From Alkalihalobacillus alcalophilus ATCC 27647 = CGMCC 1.3604 (lineage in GTDB: Bacteria; Bacillota; Bacilli; Bacillales; Bacillaceae_D): a stretch of DNA of 50,909 nt. How positions within the stretch are numbered: position 1 is the stretch's first letter; every line of letters starts with the position of its first letter. The stretch covers positions 1-50,909 of the forward strand of contig NZ_ALPT02000032.1 of assembly GCF_000292245.2 (NCBI RefSeq), written 5' to 3'. This document shows positions 25,892-34,635 of the stretch, in pieces. A program made the position numbers and the translations under genes. The notes under the pieces are model-generated. The model worked only from the letters and a program-made list of their open reading frames with translations. It ran no database searches and was not told where the DNA came from.

Positions 25892-26524
25892 CTACAGCTT
25901 CCGCCCTTGTTCTTGTTTTGTCGTAATTATTTTTTGGGCTTCCCTAACCTCTTCACGTATAATCGACATTTCTTCGTCCAAAAGAAAGGCCGCTTCAGCT
26001 GAACGCTGCAATTTCATTTTGACATCTGCTGGAATTTCTCCACTATATTTATAGTTTAATGAATGTTCAATTGTTGCCCAAAAATTCATCGCCATCGTTC
26101 TTATTTGTAATTCAACCAGAATCTTTTTCTCCCCTTCAATTGTTTGAACAGGATAATTGAGGATCATATGATAAGAACGATAACCACTAGATTTTTTCTC
26201 GCTAACATAATCAATTTCTTCGATAATTTCAAAGTCTTTTCTCGAACGAATTAACTCCACAACGGTTTCAATATCCTCAACAAACTGAGTCACAATTCTT
26301 AATCCTGCCAAATCTTGCAACTCTGCTTCAAGACGATCCAGTGGAATATTTTTTCGACTCGCTTTATCAATAATACTAGAAATCGGCTTCACACGCCCGG
26401 TCACAAATTCAATCGGTGTATGTTTGGAAGACTTTTGATATTGTTCACGTATTCCTCTTAATTTCACTTTTAATTCATCAACAGCTTGTTTATAAGGAGT
26501 TAAAAGGATTTCCCATTTTCTCAT
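25892..26524 (-). CDS. sasB: Small alarmone (ppGpp) synthetase, RelQ/SasB type
   Basis: A 210-residue single-domain (p)ppGpp synthetase, named YjbM in B. subtilis. PIEFVTGRVKPISSIIDKA, DLAGLRIVTQFVEDI, SGYRSYHMI and VELQIRTMAMNFWATIEH carry the substrate-binding and catalytic residues of the RelA-type synthetase fold. No hydrolase domain is present. The C-terminal helix (EEMSIIREEVREAQKI) fits the tetramer-forming helices of RelQ. It lies between yjbL (27 bp) and ppnK. Confidence 0.93.
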   Translation of the reverse strand: MRKWEILLTPYKQAVDELKVKLRGIREQYQKSSKHTPIEFVTGRVKPISSIIDKASRKNIPLDRLEAELQDLAGLRIVTQFVEDIETVVELIRSRKDFEIIEEIDYVSEKKSSGYRSYHMILNYPVQTIEGEKKILVELQIRTMAMNFWATIEHSLNYKYSGEIPADVKMKLQRSAEAAFLLDEEMSIIREEVREAQKIITTKQEQGRKL

Positions 26525-26551
26525 TTAACCACCGTCCGTTAACATTCTCAC

Positions 26552-26944
26552 TTATAACATAAATTCACTCGTTACGACTTTTTCTAATTCTTCCCCGTAA
26601 TTGCCATTGCCTGCGATGTTCTCTAATAAAAAGCTCAACTCATGATGAAGTGCCTTTAACTCAACCGTTACTTGATCAGTTAATTTCACATCAACTCGTT
26701 GTTCTTGCCTATGTATGTCGGCTAAATCCTTCCAAAGTTCCTGTGGGATTGTCACATAATAAAATTGTGTCGAATCTTCTAAAATGTATATAAAAGCAAG
26801 TTGGTCAGAATCAACAAGCATTCGTTCCCCATCCTTTAATTCAAGAGCCAATTGTTCGTCTATGACCTCTTCCAAAATTAAAGTCATTGTTTCATCATTT
26901 TTTTCAAATTTTTTTGCGATTAACTTTTTCATTAAAAACAACAC
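26552..26944 (-). CDS. yjbL: YjbL-like hypothetical protein
   Basis: A protein of up to 130 residues, acidic in the C-terminal half (VTVELKALHHELSFLLENI), with no signal peptide or membrane segment. It is placed as YjbL because it immediately precedes the alarmone synthetase as in B. subtilis, and its length is similar. Candidate starts are GTG 26944, TTG 26941 and ATG 26932; GAGAGG suits the TTG best. Function unknown. Confidence 0.7.
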   Translation of the reverse strand: MLFLMKKLIAKKFEKNDETMTLILEEVIDEQLALELKDGERMLVDSDQLAFIYILEDSTQFYYVTIPQELWKDLADIHRQEQRVDVKLTDQVTVELKALHHELSFLLENIAGNGNYGEELEKVVTSEFML

Positions 26945-27098
26945 GACCTCTCAATACAATAATCACTTTGATCTTATTTTAACACATTTTCTAGATTCGA
27001 TATATGAAACCATCTTGTTTCCATACGTTGTCGGCATTGAGCTTACGATCGGGATATGACATAATAAATGAAGAGATAAAAGAACCATTCGGAAGGGA

Positions 27099-27695
27099 AT
27101 GAAAAGTGGAATGGCAAAAGAAGTTGAAATTGAAGTGAAATCAATGCTTAGTAAAGAAGGGTATCAAACACTGATTAAACAATTTAACCTTAGTGAAAAT
27201 GAAGCTTTTGAACAGGAGAACCATTATTTTGATACAAAAGACTTTCAGCTAAGGGAGAAAAGATCTGCTTTAAGGGTACGAGAAAAAAATCGTTCATATA
27301 CATTAACACTGAAACAACCCCATACAGTTGGCTTATTAGAAACACATCAACCACTAACAGAGCAGCAATTCCAAACCTTTCGAAAACAAGCAAAGCTCCC
27401 TACAGGAGATGTAGTCAACCAATTAGAAGAGCTTGACATAAAAATCGAGGAGCTTCATTACTTAGGCGCTCTTCAAACGAAAAGATTGGAAATCGCTTAT
27501 AACAAAGGGTCTTTATGCCTAGATCAAAGCCATTATTTAGATCTAACCGATTATGAAATCGAATTTGAAGGACAAACACTTGAACATGCAAATGAGACTC
27601 TAAACACGGTTCTGCAATCAGTCCAACTCCATTCAATACCAGCAAAAAATAAAGTACAACGCTTTTTTGAACGAAAACAACTACTAAAAAAATAA
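27099..27695 (+). CDS. yjbK: CYTH-domain triphosphate-binding protein (YjbK)
   Basis: A CYTH/triphosphate tunnel protein of about 195 residues. The N-terminal ExExK signature is present (EVEIEVKS), followed by alternating charged strands (LREKRSALRVREKNRSYTLT, YEIEFEGQT) that line the tunnel and bind triphosphate with metal. ATG 27111 would give the family's usual start (MAKEVEIE) but has a poor ribosome site; ATG 27099 follows GGAAGGGA too closely. It is divergent from yjbL, as in B. subtilis. The substrate (inorganic triphosphate or a nucleotide) cannot be told. Confidence 0.9.
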   Translation: MKSGMAKEVEIEVKSMLSKEGYQTLIKQFNLSENEAFEQENHYFDTKDFQLREKRSALRVREKNRSYTLTLKQPHTVGLLETHQPLTEQQFQTFRKQAKLPTGDVVNQLEELDIKIEELHYLGALQTKRLEIAYNKGSLCLDQSHYLDLTDYEIEFEGQTLEHANETLNTVLQSVQLHSIPAKNKVQRFFERKQLLKK

Positions 27696-28309
27696 ATGCA
27701 ACAGTTAAAAAGTCGGATTCACTTCAATAGAAATCATTGATACTATTTTACTAATAACTATCTCAACTTTCGCATCGAGAAAATCCGTGTTGATGCTCTG
27801 TAGGTTGGCTAGATGATCGAGCTGGTTTCGATTTGAATCATGTCTTTTCATGACTGCAGACTTAGGAAAAAGATGGGTGACAACTCCCTACTTAGTTCCA
27901 TAACCAACAAAGTGAAGAAGAAGGTCCTTCTGCGTTAGAAATAGCTGATTGAGAATGGCCATATCATCAAGCATCTCCCCGACACTTAGCGGACAAAACC
28001 ATACGGAGACTCCCGCGGGAATAAACCGTGGAGCGAGACCCCGCAAGGCTTGCCGAGGAGGCTCGCCAGGTTCCCGCAGGACGCGGAGTATGGTTTTGGG
28101 AGCGACAGCCGAAGTGCTTATTTTAGTGAACAGAACAGTTTCCTTCAACAGCCTACGAAGAGATGTGTTCAGACTGTTAACGATTGAACCGTTCATGTAA
28201 AGTCAATTGGAGTATGGTATCGCCCTAAAGTCAATCTCTATCAACGGTTAAGAGTCAATTATACTCTTCGAAAGTTGAATAACTAAAAAAATAGGAGGGA
28301 ATTTAAAAA
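27696..28309. other. Gene-free stretch with palindromic repeat element
   Basis: A 614-bp gap between yjbK and the transglycosylase. It contains the repeat at 27990-28108 and otherwise A/T-rich sequence. Open frames across the repeat (for example 27888-28196 minus) lack a good ribosome site and mirror the palindrome, so I do not call them. A ribosome site (GGAGGG) for the next gene is at the right end. Confidence 0.7.
27990..28108. repeat. Bacillaceae-type GC-rich palindromic repeat
   Basis: CAAAACCATAC (27994-28004) and GTATGGTTTTG (28088-28098) are exact complements. Inside are CGGAGACTCCCGCGGGAA, CGAGACCCCGC and GAGGAGGCTCGCC. Similar GC-rich palindromes are scattered through many Bacillaceae genomes. 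It shares GACGCGGAG[T/C]ATG with the copies at 6.1 and 37.5 kb. Confidence 0.8.
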
Positions 28310-29008
28310 GTGAATGTCTCTTTTTTTACTCCTTTTAACATATTGCCAACTAACTCGGCAACAAATCAAAGCCCGTCTCAGTCCTCCCCTTTTTCATCTG
28401 AGACAAATCGCTTATTTCATGCTTACTTAAATCAAGAACTTCAAGGAAGCCCTTTTTCAGGAGCTCCTTTTGGACATGATCAAATATCACGTCTTTTGAG
28501 TATGGAACAATTGGATAGGCAGCCTTCCCTTTTCCAGACGATTAATGGAATGAGTCAACCTGTTTCCAAAGCAACTGTTCCGTTCCCTTCTCAAGTCGAA
28601 ACTCAATCAAATATGTATACAAATGCAAAAGAAGCCGTATATCTGCCATATATAGAGGAAGCAGCTCAAAAGTATAATCTTGATCCAAAACTGCTCTATT
28701 CTGTTATTAAACATGAATCTAATTTTAATCCACATGCGATAAGCCCAGCAGGTGCAGCTGGTTTAATGCAACTTATGCCAGCAACAGCAAGAGGTTTACA
28801 AGTAACAAATGTATTTGACCCTGAGCAAAACATTCATGGTGGTGCAAAATATTTGCGTCAAATGCTTAACAAATACGACAACAATATTGAATTAGCCCTT
28901 GCCGCTTATAATGCCGGACCAGGAAATGTCGATAAATACGGTGGAATCCCACCATTTAAAGAAACACAAAACTATGTCCCAAAAGTGATGAATACATATT
29001 TAGCCTAA
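28310..29008 (+). CDS. yjbJ: Lytic transglycosylase, SLT domain (YjbJ)
   Basis: A 232-residue protein. The first 110 residues are low-complexity, rich in Ser, Gln and Pro, and no classical signal peptide is evident. Residues about 112-232 form a soluble-lytic-transglycosylase domain: YLPYIEEAAQKYNLDPKLL, the catalytic Glu in VIKHESNFNP, GAAGLMQLMPATA and ALAAYNAGPGNVDKYGG. It would cleave peptidoglycan glycan strands. The start is GTG after GGAGGG. It sits next to yjbI as in B. subtilis. How the enzyme leaves the cell is not visible in the sequence. Confidence 0.9.
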   Translation: MNVSFFTPFNILPTNSATNQSPSQSSPFSSETNRLFHAYLNQELQGSPFSGAPFGHDQISRLLSMEQLDRQPSLFQTINGMSQPVSKATVPFPSQVETQSNMYTNAKEAVYLPYIEEAAQKYNLDPKLLYSVIKHESNFNPHAISPAGAAGLMQLMPATARGLQVTNVFDPEQNIHGGAKYLRQMLNKYDNNIELALAAYNAGPGNVDKYGGIPPFKETQNYVPKVMNTYLA

Positions 29009-29016
29009 CATTACAC

Positions 29017-29053
29017 ATCCCATTAGCCCTTTTGAGGCTTGATGGGATTTTTT
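29017..29053 (+). terminator. Terminator of yjbJ
   Basis: ATCCCATTAGCC (29017-29028) pairs with GGCTTGATGGGAT (29036-29048) with one bulge, then T6. The 330 bp from here to the globin gene show nothing else I can support. Confidence 0.85.
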
Positions 29054-29384
29054 AGTATCAATTGTGATCCATTATCCCCATTTAATCGTTTCCATTTAGT
29101 TTTCCCTCTTTAGTTAACAGATGTCTCTTCAAAGACCTTTTAAAAAACTTACCTCAAACACCTACTTCATAATTTAACGAACAAATACCCACTTCTTTGT
29201 TTGCTATGTTTTCCAACTCTTCTTGTTTTGAGTCAGATTATTTGCCCGATCGAGCTTCCCTTGCTACAATGTGTGTTAGAACAAGAACATTTTTGAGGAC
29301 AGTTTGATAACAATAAGATAAAATAACAAATTGATAGGATTTTTGAACTGTTCTAAAACATATACTGGACTAGGAGGAATGAGA

Positions 29385-29768
29385 ATGCCTGAAAAAGGTC
29401 AAACTCCATATGAAGCACTCGGAGGTGAAGCCGTATTGACGAAATTAATTGATACGTTCTACGGCTATGTTTCTGAGCACCCTGATATTGCTCCTTTGTT
29501 TCCAGAAGACTTTACGGAAACGAAACGCAAACAAATACAATTTTTAACACAATTTCTCGGAGGACCGACTTTATACTCCGATGAACATGGTCATCCAATG
29601 CTAAGAGCTCGTCACATGCCATTTGTCATTAAAGACACTCAAGCAAAAGCTTGGTTAGAATGTATGGAAGAAGCAATGGAACAAACAAATATTACCGGAC
29701 CAATTCGAGAATATATGTTAGAACGTCTACGGATGACCTCTTATCATATGGTTAACAGCCAGGATTAA
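29385..29768 (+). CDS. yjbI: Truncated haemoglobin, group II (YjbI)
   Basis: A 127-residue 2-on-2 globin. YEALGGEAVLTKLIDTFYGYV gives helices A-B, FLTQFLGGPTLYSDEHGHP the C-E region, and RARHMPFVI contains the proximal histidine. In B. subtilis YjbI lies directly upstream of yjbH and has been linked to protection of surface proteins from oxidative damage. The start at 29385 is 7 bp after AGGAGG, and earlier in-frame ATGs overlap or precede that site. It lies 25 bp before spxH, probably one transcript. Confidence 0.92.
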   Translation: MPEKGQTPYEALGGEAVLTKLIDTFYGYVSEHPDIAPLFPEDFTETKRKQIQFLTQFLGGPTLYSDEHGHPMLRARHMPFVIKDTQAKAWLECMEEAMEQTNITGPIREYMLERLRMTSYHMVNSQD

Positions 29769-29793
29769 ACGATATGAGAAAGGAGAATGACCA

Positions 29794-30711
29794 TTGAATC
29801 CTAGAAAGAAAACCGACATTTGTAACAACATAACAGGCGTTTGTGGTCTAGATCCAAAAGAATCCAATCAACCTAAAGCTGGAAAACCAATCGAAATTTA
29901 TGCTTTTATTGACCCATTTAGTGCAGAATGTTGGTCATTTGAACCGCTCATGAAGAAGCTTCTCATTGAATACGGAGACTATTTTCGAATTAGAGTTTTA
30001 TTAGCTGGTCGTTTAAAAGCATGGAATATATGCCCAGATAAACGAAATAGTAACGAAAAAAAGTTGGATTTAGCCAATACTTGGGACCGGATTGCTACCC
30101 AAACAGGAATGTCTTGTGATGGTGATTACTGGCTAGAAAATAATCGAATTTCTCCTTATGTAGCCGCATTAGCTATTAAAGCGGCCGAGCTTCAAGGTCC
30201 TCAGTTAGGAGCTCGCTTTTTAAGAAAGCTCAGAGAAAAATTATTTCTAGAAAAACAAGATATTTCCGATCTAAATATTTTAAAAGCATGTAGTGATGAA
30301 ATCGGTATGGACGTTGATGAGTTTTTACAAGATCTTCATTCACCTGCAGCAAAACAAGCTCTTGATTGTGATATTAAAACAACAAGTGAAATGGAAGTAG
30401 AATGTGTTCCTAGCTTCGTTTTTTTCAATGATGATATTGAACAAGACGGGATTAAAGTACAAGGTGTTTATAAGTACGAGGTTTATTTACAATTGATTTC
30501 CGAAATGCTTGGTTATGTTCCAAAAAAGAGGGAAAAAATATCGATTGAACAGTTTTTAAAGAAATTTCAGTTTGTTGCTTCCATTGAAATTGCTGTTGTG
30601 TTTGACTTAACAATTGAAGAAGTAGAAAAAGAATTAAAGCCACTTATCCTCCAACAAAAGATCGAACAAGTCCCTGTTAAATACGGTACTTTTTGGAAAT
30701 ATTTAGCTTAA
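29794..30711 (+). CDS. spxH: SpxH (YjbH), ClpXP adaptor for Spx
   Basis: A 305-residue DsbA-like thioredoxin-fold protein. YAFIDPFSAECWSFEPLMKK holds the modified active site (C-W-S-F rather than CxxC), and CGLDPKE and CPDKRN are typical. In B. subtilis this adaptor delivers Spx to ClpXP and aggregates under stress, stabilising Spx. The N-terminus has a small His/Cys zinc-type segment (CNNITGVC), as in the family. The start is TTG after AAAGGAG. Its target spx is in the same window (36539-36934). Confidence 0.92.
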   Translation: MNPRKKTDICNNITGVCGLDPKESNQPKAGKPIEIYAFIDPFSAECWSFEPLMKKLLIEYGDYFRIRVLLAGRLKAWNICPDKRNSNEKKLDLANTWDRIATQTGMSCDGDYWLENNRISPYVAALAIKAAELQGPQLGARFLRKLREKLFLEKQDISDLNILKACSDEIGMDVDEFLQDLHSPAAKQALDCDIKTTSEMEVECVPSFVFFNDDIEQDGIKVQGVYKYEVYLQLISEMLGYVPKKREKISIEQFLKKFQFVASIEIAVVFDLTIEEVEKELKPLILQQKIEQVPVKYGTFWKYLA

Positions 30712-30730
30712 GATTAGACGTATTAATGAG

Positions 30731-30773
30731 CCAACTGAGTTCCTTGTTAACAAACGAACTTAGTTGGTTTTTT
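30731..30773 (+). terminator. Terminator of yjbI-spxH
   Basis: CCAACTGAGTTC (30731-30742) pairs with GAACTTAGTTGG (30756-30767) with one mismatch, then T6. Confidence 0.9.
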
Positions 30774-30800
30774 CGCATTCACTAAGCTCCTAAAAAATAA

Positions 30801-30834
30801 AAAAAAGAGCAAACTCAGTCTGTTCGCTCTTTAT
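30801..30834. terminator. Second hairpin, bidirectional
   Basis: AAAGAGC (30804-30810) pairs with GCTCTTT (30826-30832), flanked by A and T runs. From here to 31093 there is one further inverted repeat (30908-30955) and no gene. Confidence 0.6.
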
Positions 30835-30907
30835 TCTCTATGGGGGAGAGAATGTGATGTGCTTCACATACATAGAATACCATCCCCTCTTTTCCCTGAC
30901 AATACCT

Positions 30908-30955
30908 CTAATGAAACGTTCAGTGTTTTGACACAAAACAAACATTTCATTAGGC
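30908..30955. repeat. Nested inverted repeat in an intergenic gap
   Basis: The outer arms CTAATGAAA/TTTCATTAG enclose an inner TGTTTTG/CAAAACA stem. No T-run follows on either strand, so it is not a standard terminator. Confidence 0.55.
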
Positions 30956-31093
30956 TAAATTCGAATTGTTTAGCGTTGAATAAAAAAACAGACCACCGGA
31001 AAATACCCGAAATTGATAAGAAGCTGTCCTAAAAACGCTGGGCCGTGCATAGGAATTAGAAATAGAACACTTTCGTTTGTAGGGGTGGTTTTG

Positions 31094-31270
31094 TTGAATT
31101 GGTTAAAGAATTTACTAGGAACCTGTTTTATTATAGGGAGTTTTTATTTAATCATTCTTTCTTTTATTAATATTTTTCCAAAATGGATTGCCATGCCACT
31201 TTTATTTTTTTCGATTTTATTTACACTCACACCAAGCTCCCCGTTCAAAAAGAAATTTAGAGGATTTTAA
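31094..31270 (+). CDS. Small two-helix membrane protein, unknown
   Basis: 58 residues from a TTG start 5 bp after GGGGTGG. Two hydrophobic segments (LGTCFIIGSFYLIILSFI and WIAMPLLFFSILFTL) are followed by a basic tail (PFKKKFRGF), so both termini are probably inside. The longer open frame from 31013 has no ribosome site. It is single-gene, ends before a strong bidirectional terminator, and is convergent with pepF. Not recognised. Confidence 0.6.
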   Translation: MNWLKNLLGTCFIIGSFYLIILSFINIFPKWIAMPLLFFSILFTLTPSSPFKKKFRGF

Positions 31271-31314
31271 CATACAGCACAGCATTACGTATTCAAAAAA
31301 AGCGAGACATTAAA

Positions 31315-31350
31315 AAAAGTGACCAGAGCAATACTTTCTGGTCACTTTTC
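31315..31350. terminator. Perfect bidirectional terminator
   Basis: AAAAGTGACCAGA and its complement TCTGGTCACTTTT flank an 8-nt loop, between the small membrane protein gene and pepF. Confidence 0.9.
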
Positions 31351-31411
31351 CTTTTATCTAGCTTTTAAGTCGTCCTACTTCATTTGTTTAGCCAAAATAC
31401 ACTAAAAACGA

Positions 31412-33220
31412 TTACTCAACTTTATCAAGCAACTTTTCCATCTCCGTTAATGTTTCTTCAAAAACAGCTAGTGCTTGTTCGATCGGCTCAGATGAAGTCA
31501 TATCGACTCCTGCTTGTTTTAAAACCTCGATAGGGTAATCAGAGCTTCCCGCTTTTAAGAAGCCTAAATAACGCTCAACAGCTGGTTCTCCTTCATCTAA
31601 AATCTGCTTCGATAAAGCCGCTGCTGCACTGTAACCTGTCGCATATTGATATACATAAAAATTGTAATAGAAATGTGGAATTCTTGACCACTCTAATCCA
31701 ATCTCTTCATCAATAACGAGATCCTCTCCAAAATATTTTTTATTGAGATCATAATATGATGTTGTTAATAATTCAGGAGTAAGGGCTTCTCCTGCTGCTG
31801 ATTTTTTATGAATTAACTGTTCAAATTCAGCAAACATCGTTTGACGGAAAACGGTCCCTCTAAACCCTTCTAAGAAATGGTTTAATAAGTAGAGCTTTTT
31901 CTTTTCATCATCTGTATTTTTTACTAAATAGTCATTCAATAAAGCTTCGTTAAGAGTCGAGGCAACTTCTGCGACAAAAATGGTATAGTTTCCATAGACA
32001 TATGGTTGATGCGCTCTAGTATAGTAGCTGTGTAAGCTATGTCCGAATTCATGTGCCAATGTAAAAAGGTTTGAGACATTATCTTGCCAGTTCATCAAAA
32101 TGTAAGGCATCGTTCCATAGGCCCCAGAAGAATAAGCCCCACTTCTCTTTCCAACATTTTCTTCTACATCGACCCAGCGCTTTTCAAAACCTTCTTTAAG
32201 TGTCTGAACATAGTCCTCACCAAGTGGTGCAACTCCTTTTAAAACAAGCTCCTTAGCCTCTTCATAAGGGATGTCCATTTTTACGTCTTTTACTAACGGT
32301 GTATAAAGATCGTACATATGAAGCTCATCGACACCAAGGACCTTTTTCCGGAGTTTAATATAACGGTGAAGCAAGTGTAAGTTCTTATTGACTGTTTCAA
32401 CTAACTGATCATAGACCACTTCTGGGATATGGTTATTACTTAAAGCTGCTTGGCGAGCAGATTCATATTTGCGAACCTTTGCATAAAAAAGATTACGCTT
32501 CACTTGCCCACTAAGAGTTGAAGCAAATGTATTTTGATAGGAGCCATATGTTTGATAGACAGCTTTGAAGGCGTCTTCACGTACTTGACGATTGCTGCTC
32601 TCTAAAAAACGGATGTAGCGACCGTGTGTAATTTCAACTTCTTCCCCATCTTCATCTGTGATGGACGGAAACTTTAAGTCTGCATTGTTTAACATTCCAA
32701 AAGTATTACTAGCTGTCCCCATCACTTCACTCGCTTGAGCAAGAATCGCCTCTTCCGCTTCTGAAAGAACATGATCACGTTGTTCGTTTAATTCATTGAA
32801 CATTTGGCGATATAATTGAAGCCCACTATGCTCATTAAGAAAAGCTTCTACTTTCTCTTTTTCAATCGATAATACTTCAGGGACGATATACGACACAGCT
32901 TGTCCAAATTGAGAAGCTAAGCTTTTAGCCCGGTCATTTAACCCTTGATAAAAAGAGTTGGTTGTATCTTGATCATAACGCATATGGGCATATGTATATA
33001 GTTTGCCTAACCGCTCTGAAAGCTCATGCTCATTTTTTAATGCTTCAAATAATATGTCAGCAGACTCAGAAAGTTTTCCTTGGTATTGATTTAAAGTAGG
33101 AACAAGTTCAGATACTGCTTTAAATTCTTCTTCCCATTTTTCGTCTGTTTCAAAAATCGCTGCTAAATCCCACGTTTTTTCTTCAGGAATTTCATGACGT
33201 TTCGCTAATTGTTTTGCCAT
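31412..33220 (-). CDS. pepF: Oligoendopeptidase F (M3 family)
   Basis: A 602-residue cytosolic zinc metallopeptidase. The HExxH zinc site is in TLAHEFGHSLHSYY (near 385), with the third ligand expected in FVAEVASTLNEALL about 25 residues later. An M3-type oligopeptidase N-terminal helical domain precedes it. In B. subtilis PepF (YjbG) overproduction affects sporulation through peptide degradation. It lies between coiA and spxH, the same neighbourhood as in B. subtilis. The ribosome site GGAGGTG is clear. Confidence 0.95.
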   Translation of the reverse strand: MAKQLAKRHEIPEEKTWDLAAIFETDEKWEEEFKAVSELVPTLNQYQGKLSESADILFEALKNEHELSERLGKLYTYAHMRYDQDTTNSFYQGLNDRAKSLASQFGQAVSYIVPEVLSIEKEKVEAFLNEHSGLQLYRQMFNELNEQRDHVLSEAEEAILAQASEVMGTASNTFGMLNNADLKFPSITDEDGEEVEITHGRYIRFLESSNRQVREDAFKAVYQTYGSYQNTFASTLSGQVKRNLFYAKVRKYESARQAALSNNHIPEVVYDQLVETVNKNLHLLHRYIKLRKKVLGVDELHMYDLYTPLVKDVKMDIPYEEAKELVLKGVAPLGEDYVQTLKEGFEKRWVDVEENVGKRSGAYSSGAYGTMPYILMNWQDNVSNLFTLAHEFGHSLHSYYTRAHQPYVYGNYTIFVAEVASTLNEALLNDYLVKNTDDEKKKLYLLNHFLEGFRGTVFRQTMFAEFEQLIHKKSAAGEALTPELLTTSYYDLNKKYFGEDLVIDEEIGLEWSRIPHFYYNFYVYQYATGYSAAAALSKQILDEGEPAVERYLGFLKAGSSDYPIEVLKQAGVDMTSSEPIEQALAVFEETLTEMEKLLDKVE

Positions 33221-33320
33221 TAAAACGCACCTCCGTAGTTTTGTACCTATTATTCACCAAAATAAGAAAATTAGTAGACTTCCCCTTTTTACATTCGCTT
33301 TCCTAACTGTAAATCCTTTT

Positions 33321-34541
33321 TTAGAATAGAATTTTCTTAGGTTTTATCCGTTCGTAATTCATAAAATTTTCAGTCAATTCATCATCTAACAATAGTGCCT
33401 CTTGAAGAGTTGCGAAGCTTAATGATTTATGAAGTCTAAGGAAGATTTTATCAGAACTTTCTATTTGACTCAACAAATCAAGCTCACATAACCAAAGTAA
33501 ATAGTGATAGAAAGCGTCTTCTGTTAATTTTAAATTATCAAAGCGCATGGATATATGGGAAGAATGAAGAAACGTTAAAAACCATTGAAAAAGCATCCGA
33601 AAATCGAGTGGTTTCATAAAAGGTTGGTATTCCAAACATTCGAGTATAAAAGAGGTTTGCCAAATAAGAGGAGAAGCTTCAATCTGATAAAAATATTTTG
33701 TTGGCCAACCAGCTGCAACTGGAAAATAAGAATGAGGAAGATGGTGACGATATAATAGCATTTGAAATTTTTTTAAAGTTTTAGTAGGGTATGGTGCTGG
33801 AGGGTTCATCCGCCATTGTTTGCGAATAGAACACCATTTTTGATAAGAGGAAGTCTGAAGATTGGTTTCTTTTAATAAAGTGTAAAAGGTACAATCACTA
33901 AGCGAATGCTCCACTAGCTTAGCTTGACATAATGTCTTTGAGTATGGAAGAATTTCATTCAAGAAAGCCCATTTATTAGCTTGTGGACAATAATACAGCA
34001 ATTTGAGGTTCTTCTCTACCCCATCTTGTTGCATCATCTCCCAAGTAAACGCTTGGACAGTAAAAGAAGAGCTCTTTTTTCTTTTTAAACGATTGCCACC
34101 CATAATCCAAATCGGAATAACCCCAATTTGTTGATAGCCTTCATTTCTTTTTCGTATTTGCTCGATAGAAATTGGCGAGCATTGAAATTCAATCGCATAC
34201 AGTTGCTGGGATGTTCTAACAAGAAGATCAGGACGTTGACGTATAATGGGTAAATAAACTTCTAAAGCTACATCTAACCTTTGAGATTTTAGCCATTGAA
34301 ACAGCTGCTTTTTCCCTTTTAAGTGGTATTCCGTTTCCGGTTCAAGGTCGAGTTTACACACATGGTTGGCTTTATGGGCAAAATGCCAAACCCGTTTCTC
34401 TCCTAGTTTTAATAGTACCTCTTTTTGACAAGCTGGACAGAGAAAAGTCGTCTTTTTCCTTAATACATGTAACTCCTCCTTCTTCCAAGCATCTGCCATC
34501 GATATTTGAATTCCTGTTTTTATTTTAGCATTTAGCAGAAT
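33321..34541 (-). CDS. coiA: Competence protein CoiA, probable non-canonical start
   Basis: About 406 residues. The CoiA zinc-knuckle and HFAH segment are visible (FLCPACQKEVLLKLG, then VWHFAHKANHVC). A nuclease-like core follows with LDVALEVYLPIIRQRPDLLV and AIEFQCSPISIEQI, the D...E-x-Q pattern of PD-(D/E)xK nucleases. CoiA aids recombination of incoming single-stranded DNA. The ATG at 34499 has no ribosome site and trims the N-terminal strand. GGAGGTGG lies 3 bp before an in-frame ATT (34541) and 6 bp before CTG (34538), and translation from there yields LLNAKIKTGIQISMAD, matching the usual CoiA opening. No ATG, GTG or TTG is available in between. Confidence 0.85.
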   Translation of the reverse strand: MLLNAKIKTGIQISMADAWKKEELHVLRKKTTFLCPACQKEVLLKLGEKRVWHFAHKANHVCKLDLEPETEYHLKGKKQLFQWLKSQRLDVALEVYLPIIRQRPDLLVRTSQQLYAIEFQCSPISIEQIRKRNEGYQQIGVIPIWIMGGNRLKRKKSSSFTVQAFTWEMMQQDGVEKNLKLLYYCPQANKWAFLNEILPYSKTLCQAKLVEHSLSDCTFYTLLKETNLQTSSYQKWCSIRKQWRMNPPAPYPTKTLKKFQMLLYRHHLPHSYFPVAAGWPTKYFYQIEASPLIWQTSFILECLEYQPFMKPLDFRMLFQWFLTFLHSSHISMRFDNLKLTEDAFYHYLLWLCELDLLSQIESSDKIFLRLHKSLSFATLQEALLLDDELTENFMNYERIKPKKILF

Positions 34542-34587
34542 TGTCCACCTCCAATATAAAATGAATATTCAAATAATTAAAGATTTA

Positions 34588-34624
34588 AAGCTAACCCCTT
34601 TTTCCAATGAGGTTAGGGGCTAGC
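34588..34624. terminator. Hairpin after mecA
   Basis: AGCTAACCCC pairs with GGGGCTAGCT (one mismatch), immediately downstream of mecA and upstream of coiA. Confidence 0.6.
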
Positions 34625-34635
34625 TATTAAATCCC

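Noticed and set aside
27888..28196. 102-residue minus-strand open frame across the 28-kb repeat
   Set aside because: It coincides with a GC-rich palindrome that also gives an open frame on the other strand, and it has no ribosome site. Frames like this arise from the repeat itself.
31013..31093. N-terminal extension of the 58-residue membrane protein
   Set aside because: The open frame continues upstream but has no ribosome site, while GGGGTGG precedes the TTG at 31094.
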